The notes: generated by a model from the letters alone, not told the origin. A DNA stretch of 64,000 bases from an uncultured Collinsella sp. (GCA_958443265.1 CAUCKA010000007.1:58671-122670); one strand, 5' to 3'. Shown: positions 8,912 through 18,608, counted from the stretch's first letter. Made by a program: numbers and translations.

Positions 8912-9393
8912 CACGACACCTGCCAATCGAACGCGTTGTACTGATGCTCGATCTCAGCGATATGCCCGCCACGAATGGTGACACCCACGGCATCGAAGCG
9001 AATCGCCTTGAGCGGATAATGCTCCATGAGATAGCAACTTGCGATGCGGCGGTAGCGGCGTTGCTTTTGAGCGTCCACGGCCTCCTCGGGAAAGACCCGC
9101 GTGCTGCAATCCAGTGCAACGCGTCTGGTCTTGACCTCGGCCATCACCACGACATCGTCGAGCTCATCGAGCACCAGATCGGCCTCGCCCTCGGTGCAAC
9201 GATAGCCCTGCTCCAGCAAGGTGTAGCCGCGCTCGTTAAAGTAGTCGATGGTGATCAGCTCGCCCAGCATGCCCAGCTCGCGGGGACTGAGTCCCTTGAT
9301 AAACTCGGGCGTCATCGCCCCGCAGTCGAGCTCGCCGTTTTCCCAACGCTCCTTGAGCTGCTGCGTCTTGCTCTTTTTGCTTGCGGCACTCAT
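8911..9393 (-). CDS. yraN: UPF0102 family endonuclease-like protein
   Basis: A 160-residue protein whose core matches UPF0102/YraN: LGMLGELITIDYFNERGY, then GEADLVLDELDDVVVMAEVKTR, the PD-(D/E)xK-type arrangement with Asp and Glu-x-Lys. The polar N-terminus of about 50 residues is an extension before that core. GGGAAAGGAG lies just before the ATG. It begins the comM-dprA run, a common placement, and is presumed to act on DNA, although its biochemical role is not established. Confidence 0.9.
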   Translation of the reverse strand: MSAASKKSKTQQLKERWENGELDCGAMTPEFIKGLSPRELGMLGELITIDYFNERGYTLLEQGYRCTEGEADLVLDELDDVVVMAEVKTRRVALDCSTRVFPEEAVDAQKQRRYRRIASCYLMEHYPLKAIRFDAVGVTIRGGHIAEIEHQYNAFDWQVS

Positions 9394-9491
9394 GGGGTCT
9401 CCTTTCCCGCACGCTGCATTGCCCCGATGATGAGGGCACCTTTCATGCGGGTAAGTACCGGAAGCAAACCAAAAGCTGACCAAATGCCGTC

Positions 9492-9534
9492 AAAAAACGG
9501 GCCGTACGCAGCAATGGTGTTGCATACGGCCCGC
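9492..9534 (-). terminator. Rho-independent terminator after rnhB
   Basis: On the minus strand CGGGCCGTATGC pairs with GCGTACGGCCCG (arms 9522-9533 and 9498-9509, one mismatch), and is followed by TTTTTT. It lies about 50 bp past the rnhB stop and before yraN. Confidence 0.92.
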
Positions 9535-9582
9535 TACCAGCAGGTTTATAAAACCCCTGAGGTCCCTGTCTCCACAATTGAC

Positions 9583-10371
9583 CTAGAAAAGGCGCTCAGT
9601 CTGCAGAAAGTTTCCGCAAAAGCTCACGCGGTGCAGTGGACAAAGTCCATGTTTGCGAATGGCCTCGATGTGCTCGGGGCTTGCGTAGCCTTTCGATTCG
9701 GCCAAATGGTACTCGGGATACTCGGCATCGTACTCGACCATCATCTCATCACGCGTGACCTTGGCCATGATGGACGCCGCGGCGATACAGGCGATCTTGG
9801 CATCGCCCTTCACCACGTCGCGCTCGTTGGGAACGGCGCCCAAGGGGTTACCGTCCATAAGCACGCAATCGGGCTCGAGCCCCGTATCGGCCACGGCGCC
9901 CGCGACAGCGGCTCGAATGGCGCGGGCCATGCCCATCTCATCGATATCCTTAGGCGCGATATGGCAAAAACCAATTGCCGTCGCCACCTCGGCAATCTTC
10001 ACTGAGAGCAACTCGCGGCGCGCCGGCGTGAGCTTTTTGGAATCGTTGATGCCCCAGACGCGCGGCTCCATAGGAAGGCAGACGGCGCATACCGTCAAAG
10101 GACCGGCCACCGATCCGCGACCTACCTCGTCGACACCAACGACTACCCCATCGCCGCCAAGCTCATGCATAAGCTCGTACATGTCATTGACGCGCTCGCG
10201 CTCGGCAAGTTCCTTGGCATGGCGCTTAAGAGCACGCTCGCAAGCCTTGATCACCTGCTGGCGCGGGTCCTCGCGATAATGCTCCACGAGGGCGGGGATC
10301 TCCTCAAACGTAGCGCTCGCCAACTCACCGGCAACCTGCGATGCCGAAACCGAGCTCGTCATATTGGCCAT
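9583..10371 (-). CDS. rnhB: Ribonuclease HII
   Basis: RNase HII removes ribonucleotides and RNA primers from DNA duplexes. The 262-residue protein has the catalytic opening VVGVDEVGRGSVAGPL (Asp and Glu), the NDSKKLTPARREL block, DGNPLG and the DAKIACIAAASIMAKVTRD segment. About 80 residues precede the catalytic core, longer than E. coli RnhB. Start chosen at 10371 because of a well-spaced GGAGG; an ATG six codons earlier lacks one. It sits between the rplS terminator and its own. Confidence 0.94.
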   Translation of the reverse strand: MANMTSSVSASQVAGELASATFEEIPALVEHYREDPRQQVIKACERALKRHAKELAERERVNDMYELMHELGGDGVVVGVDEVGRGSVAGPLTVCAVCLPMEPRVWGINDSKKLTPARRELLSVKIAEVATAIGFCHIAPKDIDEMGMARAIRAAVAGAVADTGLEPDCVLMDGNPLGAVPNERDVVKGDAKIACIAAASIMAKVTRDEMMVEYDAEYPEYHLAESKGYASPEHIEAIRKHGLCPLHRVSFCGNFLQTERLF

Positions 10372-10399
10372 ACCAGGCCCTCCTTGCATGCAAATCAGA

Positions 10400-10430
10400 T
10401 AAAAAGAAGGGCCACCCGAAGGTGACCCTT
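10400..10430 (-). terminator. Rho-independent terminator after rplS
   Basis: On the minus strand AAGGGTCACC pairs with GGTGGCCCTT around a TTCG tetraloop, followed by CTTTTTAT. It lies about 35 bp past the rplS stop. Confidence 0.94.
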
Positions 10431-10464
10431 GTGTCCAAACGAGTGGACAGATGCTGCGATCTTC

Positions 10465-10806
10465 TTAGCGCTTCTCGGGGATGCGAGCAGCCTTGCCCAC
10501 CTTGTCGCGGAGGTAGTACAGCTTGGCGCGACGGACGCGACCATGACGAACGACCTCGAGCTTGGCGATCTTGGGGCTGTGAAGCGGGAAGGTACGCTCA
10601 ACACCGACACCGAAGGACATCTTGCGGACGGTGAAGGTCTCGCGGGCACCGGCGCCGGCCATGCGGATGACGTCGCCCTGGAAGACCTGAATGCGCTCGC
10701 GGTCGCCTTCCTTAATGCGGTAGTGAACCTTGACGTTGTCGGCGACGCGAACCTGAGGAATGTCCTCGCGGATCTGCTGACGCTCGATTGCGCGGATGTA
10801 ATCCAT
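10465..10806 (-). CDS. rplS: 50S ribosomal protein L19
   Basis: L19 lies at the 30S-50S interface. The 113-residue product starts [20 protein letters not shown] and contains [38 protein letters not shown] and the basic [19 protein letters not shown] ending, all diagnostic. The ATG at 10806 has AAGGAA just upstream; a TTG two codons earlier is less likely. It is monocistronic: a good promoter lies about 80 bp upstream and a strong terminator follows. Confidence 0.96.
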   Translation of the reverse strand: MDYIRAIERQQIREDIPQVRVADNVKVHYRIKEGDRERIQVFQGDVIRMAGAGARETFTVRKMSFGVGVERTFPLHSPKIAKLEVVRHGRVRRAKLYYLRDKVGKAARIPEKR

Positions 10807-10875
10807 GTGCAATTCCTTACTCTTCTAGAGGTGCCGTACCATCTTGGCCGGCACGTAGTTGAACAAACGTATTCG

Positions 10876-10903
10876 AGTATACACGCGCGGGTTTCTGCTG
10901 CAA
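10876..10903 (-). promoter_or_regulatory. Predicted promoter for rplS
   Basis: TTGCAG (10903-10898) and TATACT (10881-10876) are separated by 16 bp on the minus strand, about 70 bp upstream of the rplS start. Confidence 0.6.
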
Positions 10904-10948
10904 GAACAATTTTTTACGCAGACAAAAAGACAAAACCCGCACATGATA

Positions 10949-10979
10949 ACCGCCCGCCTCGCGAATGAGACGGGCGGCA
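10949..10979 (-). terminator. Hairpin after ppdK, possible terminator
   Basis: An 11-bp inverted repeat (CCGCCCGTCTC with GAGGCGGGCGG, minus strand, one G-T pair) lies about 40 bp past the ppdK stop. The T-rich stretch does not follow immediately, so termination efficiency is uncertain. Confidence 0.5.
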
Positions 10980-11015
10980 TGAAGGGGGCTACACTAGGCG
11001 TCTACACCCAAAACG

Positions 11016-13766
11016 TTAGGCGTTGCGCTTGGCCTCGAGCTTGGCCTGAGCGGCAGCCAGGCGCGCGAGGGGCACGCGATAGGGCGAGCAGGACACGTAG
11101 TCCACGTCGGCCACGTTAAACAGGCCCTTGATGGACTTGGGGTCGCCGCCGTGCTCGCCGCACACGCCAAAGTGCATGTCGGGATTGGTGGCGCGGCCCT
11201 TCTCGACGGCCAGGCGCACGAGCTCCAGCACCGCCGCGTCGATGGTCTCGAAGGGGTTGTCTTTCAGGATCTTTTTATGCATGTACAGCGGGATGAACTT
11301 GGCCTCGGCGTCATCGCGCGAGAAGCCAAAGGTCGTCTGGGTGAGGTCGTTGGTGCCAAAGCAGAAGAAGTCGGCATGATGGGCGATCTCGTCAGCGACC
11401 ATGCAGGCACGCGGCAGCTCGAGCATCGTGCCCACGGGAATATTGAGCCCGACGCCCTCTTCGGCGGAAACCTCGGCGATTACGCGCTCAATGACCTCGC
11501 GGGTCTGGACATGCTCAGCCGTGATGGAAACGAGCGGAACCATGATCTCGGGGCGCGGGTCGACACCCTCCTTGATAAGGCGGGCAGCGGCCGTGGCGAC
11601 GGCGCGAACCTGCATGAGCGGCAGATCGCCAAAGACGACGGACAGGCGCACGCCGCGCAAGCCCAGCATGGGGTTGGACTCGACCATGCCGTCGATGCGA
11701 CGCAGGCGGGCGCGCAGGGCAGTGAGCTCCTCCTCGGGAGCGCCGGCGGCCTCCTTCTTGGTGATGGCGACCTCGAGCTCGCGAGGATTATCAAGGAACT
11801 CATGAAGCGGCGGATCGAGCAGGCGGACGACCACATCGCGACCGGACATGGTCTTGAACATCGCCAGGAAGTCCTCGGTCTGAACCTTGAGCAAGTCGGC
11901 CAGGGCCTGCTGCTTCACGGCCTCATCGTCAGACAGGATAAAGCTCTGGATGATGTTCTTGCGATCGCCCAGGAACATGTGCTCGGTGCGGCATAGACCG
12001 ATGGCCTCGGCGCCAAACTCGAGCGCGAGCTCGGCATCCTCGGGGTTGTCGGCGTTGACGCGCACGTGGTTGGCGTGACCGTCGGTCTCGTCCAAACGGA
12101 TCTCATCGGCCCAAGACAGGATGGTGTCCAGGTCGCCGGTGAGCTCTGCAGAGACCAGGTCAACCGCGCCGTCGACGACGATACCCTGGGTGCCGTCGAT
12201 GGAGATGACATCGCCCTCGCGCAGCACGCGGTCGCTGCCCTCGATGCGCACGACCTTCTCTGCCGCGTCAATGTGGAAGCGCTCAACGCCGCAAACGCAG
12301 GGCGTACCCATGCCGCGGGCGATAACGGCGGCATGGCTCGTCTTGCCACCGTGGCTGGTCAGGATGCCCTCGGCGGCGACCATGCCCTTCAGGTCGTCGG
12401 GGTTGGTCTCCCAGCGGACCAGAATGACCTTGTGGCCCTCGTTGGCGCGCGCGACGGCGTCATCACTCGAGAACACGACCTCGCCCACGGCGGCACCAGG
12501 GCTGGCGTTAAGGCCGCTGGCCAGGGCCTCGTACTTCTTGGAGGCGTCGAACTGCGGGTGCAGGAGCTGGTCGAGCTGCGCGGGATCGATGCGGCTCACA
12601 GCCTCCTCGCGGGTGATGAGGCCCTCCTCGACCATTTCGATAGCAATGCGCAGGGCGGCAGTGGCGGTGCGCTTGCCCACGCGGGTCTGGAGCATCCAGA
12701 GCTTGCCCTGCTCGATGGTAAACTCGATATCGCACATATCGCGGTAATGATCCTCGAGCGTCAGGAACACGCGCTCGAGCTCCTCGCCTGCGGACTCGAG
12801 GCCCGAGGTGGTCTTGAGGTCGGCGATGGGCTCGGTGTTTCGGATGCCGGCGACGACGTCCTCGCCCTGGGCATTCACCAAAAAGTCGCCATAGAACTCC
12901 TTGGTGCCGTCGGCCGGGTTGCGCGTAAAGGCGACGCCGGTCGCAGAGGTCTCGCCCTTGTTGCCAAAGGCCATGGCCTGGACGTTGACGGCGGTGCCGA
13001 GCTCGTCGGAAATGCCGTGCTGCTTGCGGTAGATGCAGGCGCGCTCGTTCATCCAGCTGCCAAAGACGGCCTGGATGGCAAGGCGCAGCTGGAGCTCCGG
13101 ATCGTGCGGGAAGACGGGCTTACCGTCGGCGACCTCGAGCTCGGGATACAGGGTCGCCTCGACGTTCTCGGAGAAGATGCCCTTAAAGGTCTCGACGAGC
13201 TCCTGCAGGTCCTCGGCCGAAAGCTCGGAATCGACACGAACGCCGGCGACCAGGCGGGCCTGGGTCAGGGCGTTCTCGAATAGGTCGGCGTCGACGCCCA
13301 TGACGACGTTGGAGAACATCTGGATAAAGCGACGGTAGCTGTCCCAGGCAAAACGCGGGTTTTGCGTCTGGGCGATAAGGCCCCGGACGGAATCGTCGTT
13401 GAGGCCCAGGTTGAGGACCGTGTCCATCATGCCGGGCATGGAGAACGGAGCGCCCGAGCGAACCGACACGAGCAGCGGATCGGAGGCATCGCCGAGTTTC
13501 TTGCCGCAACGGGCCTCGAGGTCCGCCTCAGCGGCAACGATCTCATCGAGTGCGCCCTCGGGCCACACATTGCCGGCACCGGAGTACTCGACGCAAGTCT
13601 GGCAGGTAATGGTAAAGCCACCGGGAACCGGCAGACCGATGCGGCTCATCTCGGCAAGGTTTGCGCCTTTGCCGCCAAGCACGAAGTTCATGGATTTGTC
13701 GCTCTCAGTGACACAGGTGCCCTGGGCGTCGGTTCCAAAACGGTAAACCCTCTTGCAATCGCTCAC
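11016..13766 (-). CDS. ppdK: Pyruvate, phosphate dikinase
   Basis: PPDK interconverts pyruvate, ATP and phosphate with PEP, AMP and pyrophosphate, a key step in anaerobic glycolysis or gluconeogenesis. The 916-residue product has the ATP-grasp N-terminal domain (NFVLGGKGANLAEMSRIGLPVPGGF), the swivelling phosphohistidine domain with GGKTSHAAVIARGMGTPCVCG (catalytic His), and the C-terminal PEP/pyruvate barrel ending near VCGEHGGDP. A GTG behind GGAAGGGGAA is the likely start; an ATG seven codons upstream lacks a ribosome site. Its cognate regulator ppsR is the next gene upstream. Confidence 0.96.
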   Translation of the reverse strand: MSDCKRVYRFGTDAQGTCVTESDKSMNFVLGGKGANLAEMSRIGLPVPGGFTITCQTCVEYSGAGNVWPEGALDEIVAAEADLEARCGKKLGDASDPLLVSVRSGAPFSMPGMMDTVLNLGLNDDSVRGLIAQTQNPRFAWDSYRRFIQMFSNVVMGVDADLFENALTQARLVAGVRVDSELSAEDLQELVETFKGIFSENVEATLYPELEVADGKPVFPHDPELQLRLAIQAVFGSWMNERACIYRKQHGISDELGTAVNVQAMAFGNKGETSATGVAFTRNPADGTKEFYGDFLVNAQGEDVVAGIRNTEPIADLKTTSGLESAGEELERVFLTLEDHYRDMCDIEFTIEQGKLWMLQTRVGKRTATAALRIAIEMVEEGLITREEAVSRIDPAQLDQLLHPQFDASKKYEALASGLNASPGAAVGEVVFSSDDAVARANEGHKVILVRWETNPDDLKGMVAAEGILTSHGGKTSHAAVIARGMGTPCVCGVERFHIDAAEKVVRIEGSDRVLREGDVISIDGTQGIVVDGAVDLVSAELTGDLDTILSWADEIRLDETDGHANHVRVNADNPEDAELALEFGAEAIGLCRTEHMFLGDRKNIIQSFILSDDEAVKQQALADLLKVQTEDFLAMFKTMSGRDVVVRLLDPPLHEFLDNPRELEVAITKKEAAGAPEEELTALRARLRRIDGMVESNPMLGLRGVRLSVVFGDLPLMQVRAVATAAARLIKEGVDPRPEIMVPLVSITAEHVQTREVIERVIAEVSAEEGVGLNIPVGTMLELPRACMVADEIAHHADFFCFGTNDLTQTTFGFSRDDAEAKFIPLYMHKKILKDNPFETIDAAVLELVRLAVEKGRATNPDMHFGVCGEHGGDPKSIKGLFNVADVDYVSCSPYRVPLARLAAAQAKLEAKRNA

Positions 13767-13888
13767 GATACTTCCCCTTCCATGCACTTACGCGCACGAC
13801 CGTGGTAACGAATCGACCCGCCGAATGCGAGCCGTGAGGGTACTATACGGCGGGTTTTGGGCGGGCTTGCGCAGAGGGCGCGGGGGTT

Positions 13889-13926
13889 GGTAAACGTGGT
13901 AAATATGGCGGTAAACGGTAGGTAAA
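13889..13926. promoter_or_regulatory. Iterated GGTAAA repeats upstream of ppdK
   Basis: Four copies of GGTAAA in the same orientation start at 13889, 13898, 13910 and 13921, spaced 9-12 bp apart (about one helical turn), with a GGTTACC just after. The array lies 120-160 bp upstream of ppdK in the 297-bp gap between ppsR and ppdK. Such phasing suggests a protein binding array. No protein is implicated. Confidence 0.4.
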
Positions 13927-13951
13927 GTTGGTTACCTTATGAAGATACCAA

Positions 13952-13966
13952 TGCAAGATGCTTGCA
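13952..13966. promoter_or_regulatory. Operator-like inverted repeat upstream of ppdK
   Basis: TGCAAG and CTTGCA form a perfect 6-3-6 inverted repeat around ATG, beside the GGTAAA array. Symmetry and location suggest a dimeric repressor site. The remainder of the gap (13970-14063) is AT-rich with no gene seen. Confidence 0.35.
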
Positions 13967-14063
13967 GGTCAAATGCTAGTTTATTGCTAAATCGCTTTAC
14001 CAATATCGTGCATTATTTTTAGGTAGTCTTTTAGAGACGGGCATTTTTAGCTACCCCAATAAG

Positions 14064-14939
14064 CTAGCTTTGCTGGGCTCGGCGGGCGGCGCGGCGGGCA
14101 CGGGCATCTTGGATTTCCTCCAAGTGGCTAATGATCTCGGCAGCGCTTTCCTCGATGGCCTTGCCATCGGTACGCACCACAAAGCAGCCTAGGCGCTTCA
14201 TGAGGGCACGGGCTTCCTCAAGCTCGCTGCGCACACTCTCGGGCTCGGCATAGGAGCCGGCAACGGCACGGGCGTAGTCATCGCCCAAGCGACTATCGCG
14301 AATTTCGGAAATCACATCGACGGTCGAGATCAGACCAAACAACCGCATCGGGTCAACCTCGTAAATCGACTTCGGCGGCTCCATGCCATGCGCCAGTGGG
14401 ACATTGGCGACCTTGTAGCCCTGATAGGCTAAATACATCGACAGCGGCGTCTTGGATGTACGCGACACACCCAGCAGCACGATATCGGCACCCGACAGAT
14501 CGTCGCAACCGCGCCCGTCATCGTGCTCAACGAAATACTCCATGGCCTCGATACGATGGAAATAGCGGTCATCGGTCTTGTGAATCACGCCCGCAACGCA
14601 CTTGGGCGGCACACCGATGAGCGACGACAGCACGGCAAGCGTCGGGCCGATCAGGTCGACCGAACGGATATGCAGCATACCCAGGTAATCGAGCACGCGG
14701 GCGCGAAGCGCCGGATCGACAATGGTATGGAACACGGCGACATCGCGATGGTCGGCATCGACGCGCGGCCCCACAAATGACTTGACCTGCTCCACGGAGG
14801 TCACCTTGGGCAGGCGCAAAACGCGAAAAGCCCCTTCATCAAATTGCCCGGACGCCGCAAGCACCACCTCACAAGCGGTATCGCCGAGCGAGTCGGAGAT
14901 AACGATAACGGTGGGACGAGCGGTGACCGGGCAATCCAT
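14064..14939 (-). CDS. ppsR: Pyruvate, phosphate dikinase regulatory protein (bifunctional kinase/phosphorylase, DUF299)
   Basis: This family inactivates PPDK by ADP-dependent phosphorylation of a Thr near the catalytic His and reactivates it by phosphate-dependent removal. The 291-residue product has the N-terminal VIVISDSLGDTACEV motif and the P-loop-like LLGVSRTSKTPLSMYLAYQGYKVANVPL, plus FGLISTVDVISEIR. Its position beside ppdK supports PPDK rather than PEP synthase as the target. It is downstream of glyS (34 bp gap) with AAAGGAG before the ATG, so it may be cotranscribed with glyQS. Confidence 0.93.
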   Translation of the reverse strand: MDCPVTARPTVIVISDSLGDTACEVVLAASGQFDEGAFRVLRLPKVTSVEQVKSFVGPRVDADHRDVAVFHTIVDPALRARVLDYLGMLHIRSVDLIGPTLAVLSSLIGVPPKCVAGVIHKTDDRYFHRIEAMEYFVEHDDGRGCDDLSGADIVLLGVSRTSKTPLSMYLAYQGYKVANVPLAHGMEPPKSIYEVDPMRLFGLISTVDVISEIRDSRLGDDYARAVAGSYAEPESVRSELEEARALMKRLGCFVVRTDGKAIEESAAEIISHLEEIQDARARRAARRAQQS

Positions 14940-14973
14940 GCGGGGCTCCTTTTGCGCTTATGCGCAGGCTGGC

Positions 14974-17070
14974 TTACTTTTTGCGGGCAAGCTCACCGAT
15001 GTTGGCAATGCCGGAGAAAACGGCCTCGAAGCGGTTGAGCAGCTTAAGGCGATTATCGCGAAGCAGCTCGTCCTTGTCCATGACCATGACCTCATCGAAG
15101 AAACGGTCGATGGGCGCGCGCAGGGCGGCGAGGGCGGCAAATGCGGTCGGGTAGTCCTCGGCAGCAAGGGCGGCATCGACGGCGGTCTGAGCAGCCTCGG
15201 AGGCGTCGGCGAGCGCAAGCTCGACCTCGCCCATCAGGCTGCGGTCATACTCCGCACCCAGCTCGGGCTTGGAGATATGCGCGGCGCGGGCATAGGCGGT
15301 CGCCAGGTTGTCGAACGTCTCAGCGTCGTTCTTGCGGGCCTCGTCGAGGGCGGCGCAGCGGGCGAAGAAGACGGACGGGGCGATGATGTGCACCGCGGAG
15401 ACGGCGGCGACGGTATCGGCCGGAATCTTTTCGTCGCGGGCCATGCTCACCAGGCGGCCATGGAAGAAGTCACGAACCTGCTGGGCGACCTCGGCGGCGT
15501 CGAACTCAATGCCCTGCTCACTGTAGAGTTCGAGGGCAAAGTCGATGAGCGACGTGGGGTCGATCGGCAGACGGTCGCGCAGGATGTTGATAATGCCGAT
15601 AGCGGCACGACGCAGCGCGTAGGGGTCGGAGGAGCCGGTCGGGGGCTCGCCGATGGCAAAGATACCGGCGATGGTATCGAGCTTGTCGGCGCAGGCCACG
15701 ATGCAGCCAGCGGTGCCCTCGGGCAGCTCGTCACCGGCAAAACGGGGACGATAGTGATCGCGAATAGCATGGGCGACCTCGTCGTTCTCCCCCATCGCGG
15801 TCGCGTAATAACCGCCCATCACGCCCTGCTGGCTCGTGAACTCGACGACGGCGTTGGACACCAGGTCTGCCTTGCACAGGTGTGCGGCGCGAGCAGCGTC
15901 GGCGGCAAGATGGGCGCCCAGGTGAGCCTCGCGGGCGATAGCGAGCGCGAGCTGCTCGATGCGCTCGGACTTGGCGAGCACGCTACCGAGCTTCTCCTGG
16001 AAGGCAACCTTGGACAGACGCTCACGGAACTCATCGAGGGAGATCTTCAGGTCCTCCTCGTAGAAGAACTTAGCGTCGTCCAGACGGGCGCGCACGACGC
16101 GCTCGTTACCGTCGATCACTCGCTCGGCGTTCTCGGGCTTGCTGTTGGAGACGACCACGAACTCACGCGTCAGCTTGCCCTCGCCGTCATAGATCGGGAA
16201 GTAGCGCTGGTTGGTGAGCATGGACTCGCAGATAATCTCGTGCGGGACCTTGAGGAACTCCTCGTCGAAAGTACCGACGAGCACCGTCGGCCACTCGCAG
16301 AGGTTAATGACCTCCTCAAAGACCTTCTTGGGCGTATCGACATGGCAGCCGGGGCGAGCGGCCTCGACCTCGGAGATACCGGCAAGGATGGCCTCGCGAC
16401 GGCGCTCGGCAGAAAGCACGCCGGCGTCCTCGAGTACCTGCTCGTAGGCGGCGGGGCTGGCGACAACGTGGTCACCGGGGCCGAGCACGCGATGGCCGCG
16501 CGTGGTGTTGCCGCTCGTCACGTCGGCAAATGACACAGGCACAACATCCTCGCCCAGAAGGCAGCAAATCCAGCGGACCGGACGCACGAACGTCGCGTGC
16601 TCGTGGCCCCAGCGCTGGGAGCGGTAGTTGGGCCACTGCAGGCCGGCAATGGTCTTCTCGCACAGGGCCGTCAGGATCGGGGTTGCCGGTGCGGAGGGAA
16701 TGTTCTTCTCGGCAAAGACATACTCGCGACCGTAGGTATCCTCACGACGGACCAGGTCCTCGGCAGCCACACCGCACTTGCGGGCGAAGCCCTGGGCGGC
16801 CTTGGTGGCGTTACCGTCAGCGTCGAAGGCGATGTTTGCCGCGGGGCCACGCTTGACCTCGTGAACCTCATCGGTCGCGGTGGCAACGTCGGCAACGAGC
16901 GCAGCCAGGCGACGCGGGCTCGAGATCACGCGGACCTCGCCGTGGGCCAGACCGGCCTCGTCGAGACCCTTGGCGATCATGGTACCAAGCTGCTTGACGG
17001 CATTGTTCAGCGGTGCAGAGGGCATTTCCTCCGTACCGATCTCAAACAGGAAATCCTTAGCGTCTGCCAT
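14974..17070 (-). CDS. glyS: Glycyl-tRNA synthetase beta subunit
   Basis: The beta chain of the heterotetrameric GlyRS, carrying tRNA-binding domains. The 698-residue product opens with FLFEIGTEEMPSAPLNNAVKQL, has RRLAALVADV, AAQGFARKCGV and the HD-domain-like central part, and ends with the DALR-type helical domain (LLNRFEAVFSGIANIGELARKK). It starts three bases after the glyQ stop. The split alpha/beta type is found in most bacteria except the single-chain groups. Confidence 0.96.
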   Translation of the reverse strand: MADAKDFLFEIGTEEMPSAPLNNAVKQLGTMIAKGLDEAGLAHGEVRVISSPRRLAALVADVATATDEVHEVKRGPAANIAFDADGNATKAAQGFARKCGVAAEDLVRREDTYGREYVFAEKNIPSAPATPILTALCEKTIAGLQWPNYRSQRWGHEHATFVRPVRWICCLLGEDVVPVSFADVTSGNTTRGHRVLGPGDHVVASPAAYEQVLEDAGVLSAERRREAILAGISEVEAARPGCHVDTPKKVFEEVINLCEWPTVLVGTFDEEFLKVPHEIICESMLTNQRYFPIYDGEGKLTREFVVVSNSKPENAERVIDGNERVVRARLDDAKFFYEEDLKISLDEFRERLSKVAFQEKLGSVLAKSERIEQLALAIAREAHLGAHLAADAARAAHLCKADLVSNAVVEFTSQQGVMGGYYATAMGENDEVAHAIRDHYRPRFAGDELPEGTAGCIVACADKLDTIAGIFAIGEPPTGSSDPYALRRAAIGIINILRDRLPIDPTSLIDFALELYSEQGIEFDAAEVAQQVRDFFHGRLVSMARDEKIPADTVAAVSAVHIIAPSVFFARCAALDEARKNDAETFDNLATAYARAAHISKPELGAEYDRSLMGEVELALADASEAAQTAVDAALAAEDYPTAFAALAALRAPIDRFFDEVMVMDKDELLRDNRLKLLNRFEAVFSGIANIGELARKK

Positions 17071-17073
17071 GGC

Positions 17074-17985
17074 TTACGCCACCTCGCCTTCCTGGTCGGC
17101 ATTCTCGTTGACTCCGGCGACCTCGGCCATGTAGGCCTCGCAGCACGCCTTAGCGACGGCGCGGACGCGCAGGATGTAGTTGGCACGCTCGACCGCGGAC
17201 AGGGCGCCGCGGGCATCGAGCAGGTTGAAGGCGTGGCTGCACTTCATGACACAGTCGTACGCCGGCAACGGCAGCTTGCGCTCCAGGCAGGAATGGCACT
17301 CGGCCTCGTAGTCGTCAAACTTCTGACGCATCATCTCGACGTTGGCGACCTCAAAGTTATAGGCACTGAACTCGCGCTCGTTCTCGAGGAACACGTCGCC
17401 GTAGGTCATGGGCGTGCCGTCGGGCAGATAGCTCCACACCAGATCGTAGACCGAGTTGACGCCCTGAGCATACATGGCGATACGCTCCAGGCCATAGGTG
17501 ATCTCGACGGGCACGGAGTCGACCTCGATACCGCCCACCTGCTGGAAGTACGTAAACTGCGTGACCTCCATGCCGTTGAGCCAGACCTCCCAGCCAAGGC
17601 CCCAGGCGCCCAGCGTCGGGCTCTCCCAGTCGTCCTCGACAAAACGGACGTCATGGTCGTTGGGGTCCAGGCCAATGGCAGCAAGAGACCCCAGGTAAAG
17701 CTCCTGAGCATTAACCGGAGAGGGCTTAATGAGCACCTGGAACTGATAGTAGTGCTGCATGCGGTTAGGGTTCTCGCCGTAGCGGCCGTCGGCGGGACGG
17801 CGGCAGGGCTGCGCATAGCAGGTGCGCCATTCGGCGGGACCGAGCGAGCGCAGCGTGGTCGCGGTATGGAAGGTACCGGCACCGACCTCGGAGTCATAGG
17901 GCTGCATAATGACGCAGCCCTGCTCGCCCCAGTACTGCTGGAGGCGCAGGATGATGTCTTGGAAGGAAAGCGATGAAGCGTTCAT
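17074..17985 (-). CDS. glyQ: Glycyl-tRNA synthetase alpha subunit
   Basis: The alpha chain activates glycine and charges tRNA-Gly. The 303-residue product shows [41 protein letters not shown], the [22 protein letters not shown] motif 2 region and [22 protein letters not shown]. Length and motifs match the family closely. It begins the glyQ-glyS-ppsR unit, about 60 bp downstream of lepB. A TATAGT hexamer in that gap is a possible -10, but no T-box-like leader is present. Confidence 0.97.
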   Translation of the reverse strand: MNASSLSFQDIILRLQQYWGEQGCVIMQPYDSEVGAGTFHTATTLRSLGPAEWRTCYAQPCRRPADGRYGENPNRMQHYYQFQVLIKPSPVNAQELYLGSLAAIGLDPNDHDVRFVEDDWESPTLGAWGLGWEVWLNGMEVTQFTYFQQVGGIEVDSVPVEITYGLERIAMYAQGVNSVYDLVWSYLPDGTPMTYGDVFLENEREFSAYNFEVANVEMMRQKFDDYEAECHSCLERKLPLPAYDCVMKCSHAFNLLDARGALSAVERANYILRVRAVAKACCEAYMAEVAGVNENADQEGEVA

Positions 17986-18044
17986 GCCTCTAATATCCCC
18001 TCGTCGAAACGATTACACGGTTAGGTACTGTACTATAGCGGTTT

Positions 18045-18608
18045 TTAGTCGATAGCGCCGATGCGGTTGAGCGGCCAGTAGCGCACAAGCGCCACAGCGA
18101 TCAAATCAGAGCGATCGACGGGACCAAAGTAGCGCGAGTCGGCAGAGTTTTCGCGGTTGTCGCCCATCACCCACACGCACCCGTCGGGAACGGTGTAGGG
18201 ATAACTCACCTGGGCGCCAGGCGCTTGGACCGAAAGCGGCCAACTCATGCCGGTCGTATAGTCCTCATCGAGCGCCTGGCCGTCGACGACGACCTTGCCG
18301 TCCTGCAGGTCGACCGTCTGGCCGGCCGTGGCAATAACACGCTTGACAAGAACATCATGCTCGGAAGTGGCATCGGGGTTGTGGAACACCACGATATCAC
18401 CCTGTTTGACGGGCTGACCGAGCTCGAGGCTCACCTTTTGTGCCAGGATCTGGTCGCCAATCTCGATCGTGTCCTCCATGGAGCCGGTGGGTACCACAAA
18501 GGGCTCGACCACAAAGGTGCGGATCAGGAAGGTGGCCACAAGCGCGATCGCGATGACCGCGACCCACTCAAAAGCGCCCCTCAACGCGGAATGCTGCGAT
18601 GGAACCAT
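18045..18608 (-). CDS. lepB: Signal peptidase I
   Basis: Membrane-bound serine protease that removes signal peptides from exported proteins. The 187-residue product has one N-terminal membrane helix (WVAVIAIALVATFLIRTFVV), catalytic Ser43 in PTGSMEDTI, catalytic Lys89 in VLVKRVIATAGQTV, and the conserved GDNRENSADSRYFGPV box. Start at the ATG two bases after trmD, using GAGGAGTGAGA as its ribosome site. It closes the rpsP-khpA-rimM-trmD-lepB operon, an order common in Gram-positives. Confidence 0.95.
   Translation of the reverse strand: MVPSQHSALRGAFEWVAVIAIALVATFLIRTFVVEPFVVPTGSMEDTIEIGDQILAQKVSLELGQPVKQGDIVVFHNPDATSEHDVLVKRVIATAGQTVDLQDGKVVVDGQALDEDYTTGMSWPLSVQAPGAQVSYPYTVPDGCVWVMGDNRENSADSRYFGPVDRSDLIAVALVRYWPLNRIGAID

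Noticed and set aside
14722..16533. A 603-codon plus-strand open frame over glyS
   Set aside because: Antisense to a clear glycyl-tRNA synthetase gene; no recognisable domain.
17986..18044. T-box riboswitch before glyQ
   Set aside because: The gap is only about 60 bp and has no stem I, specifier loop or T-box sequence.
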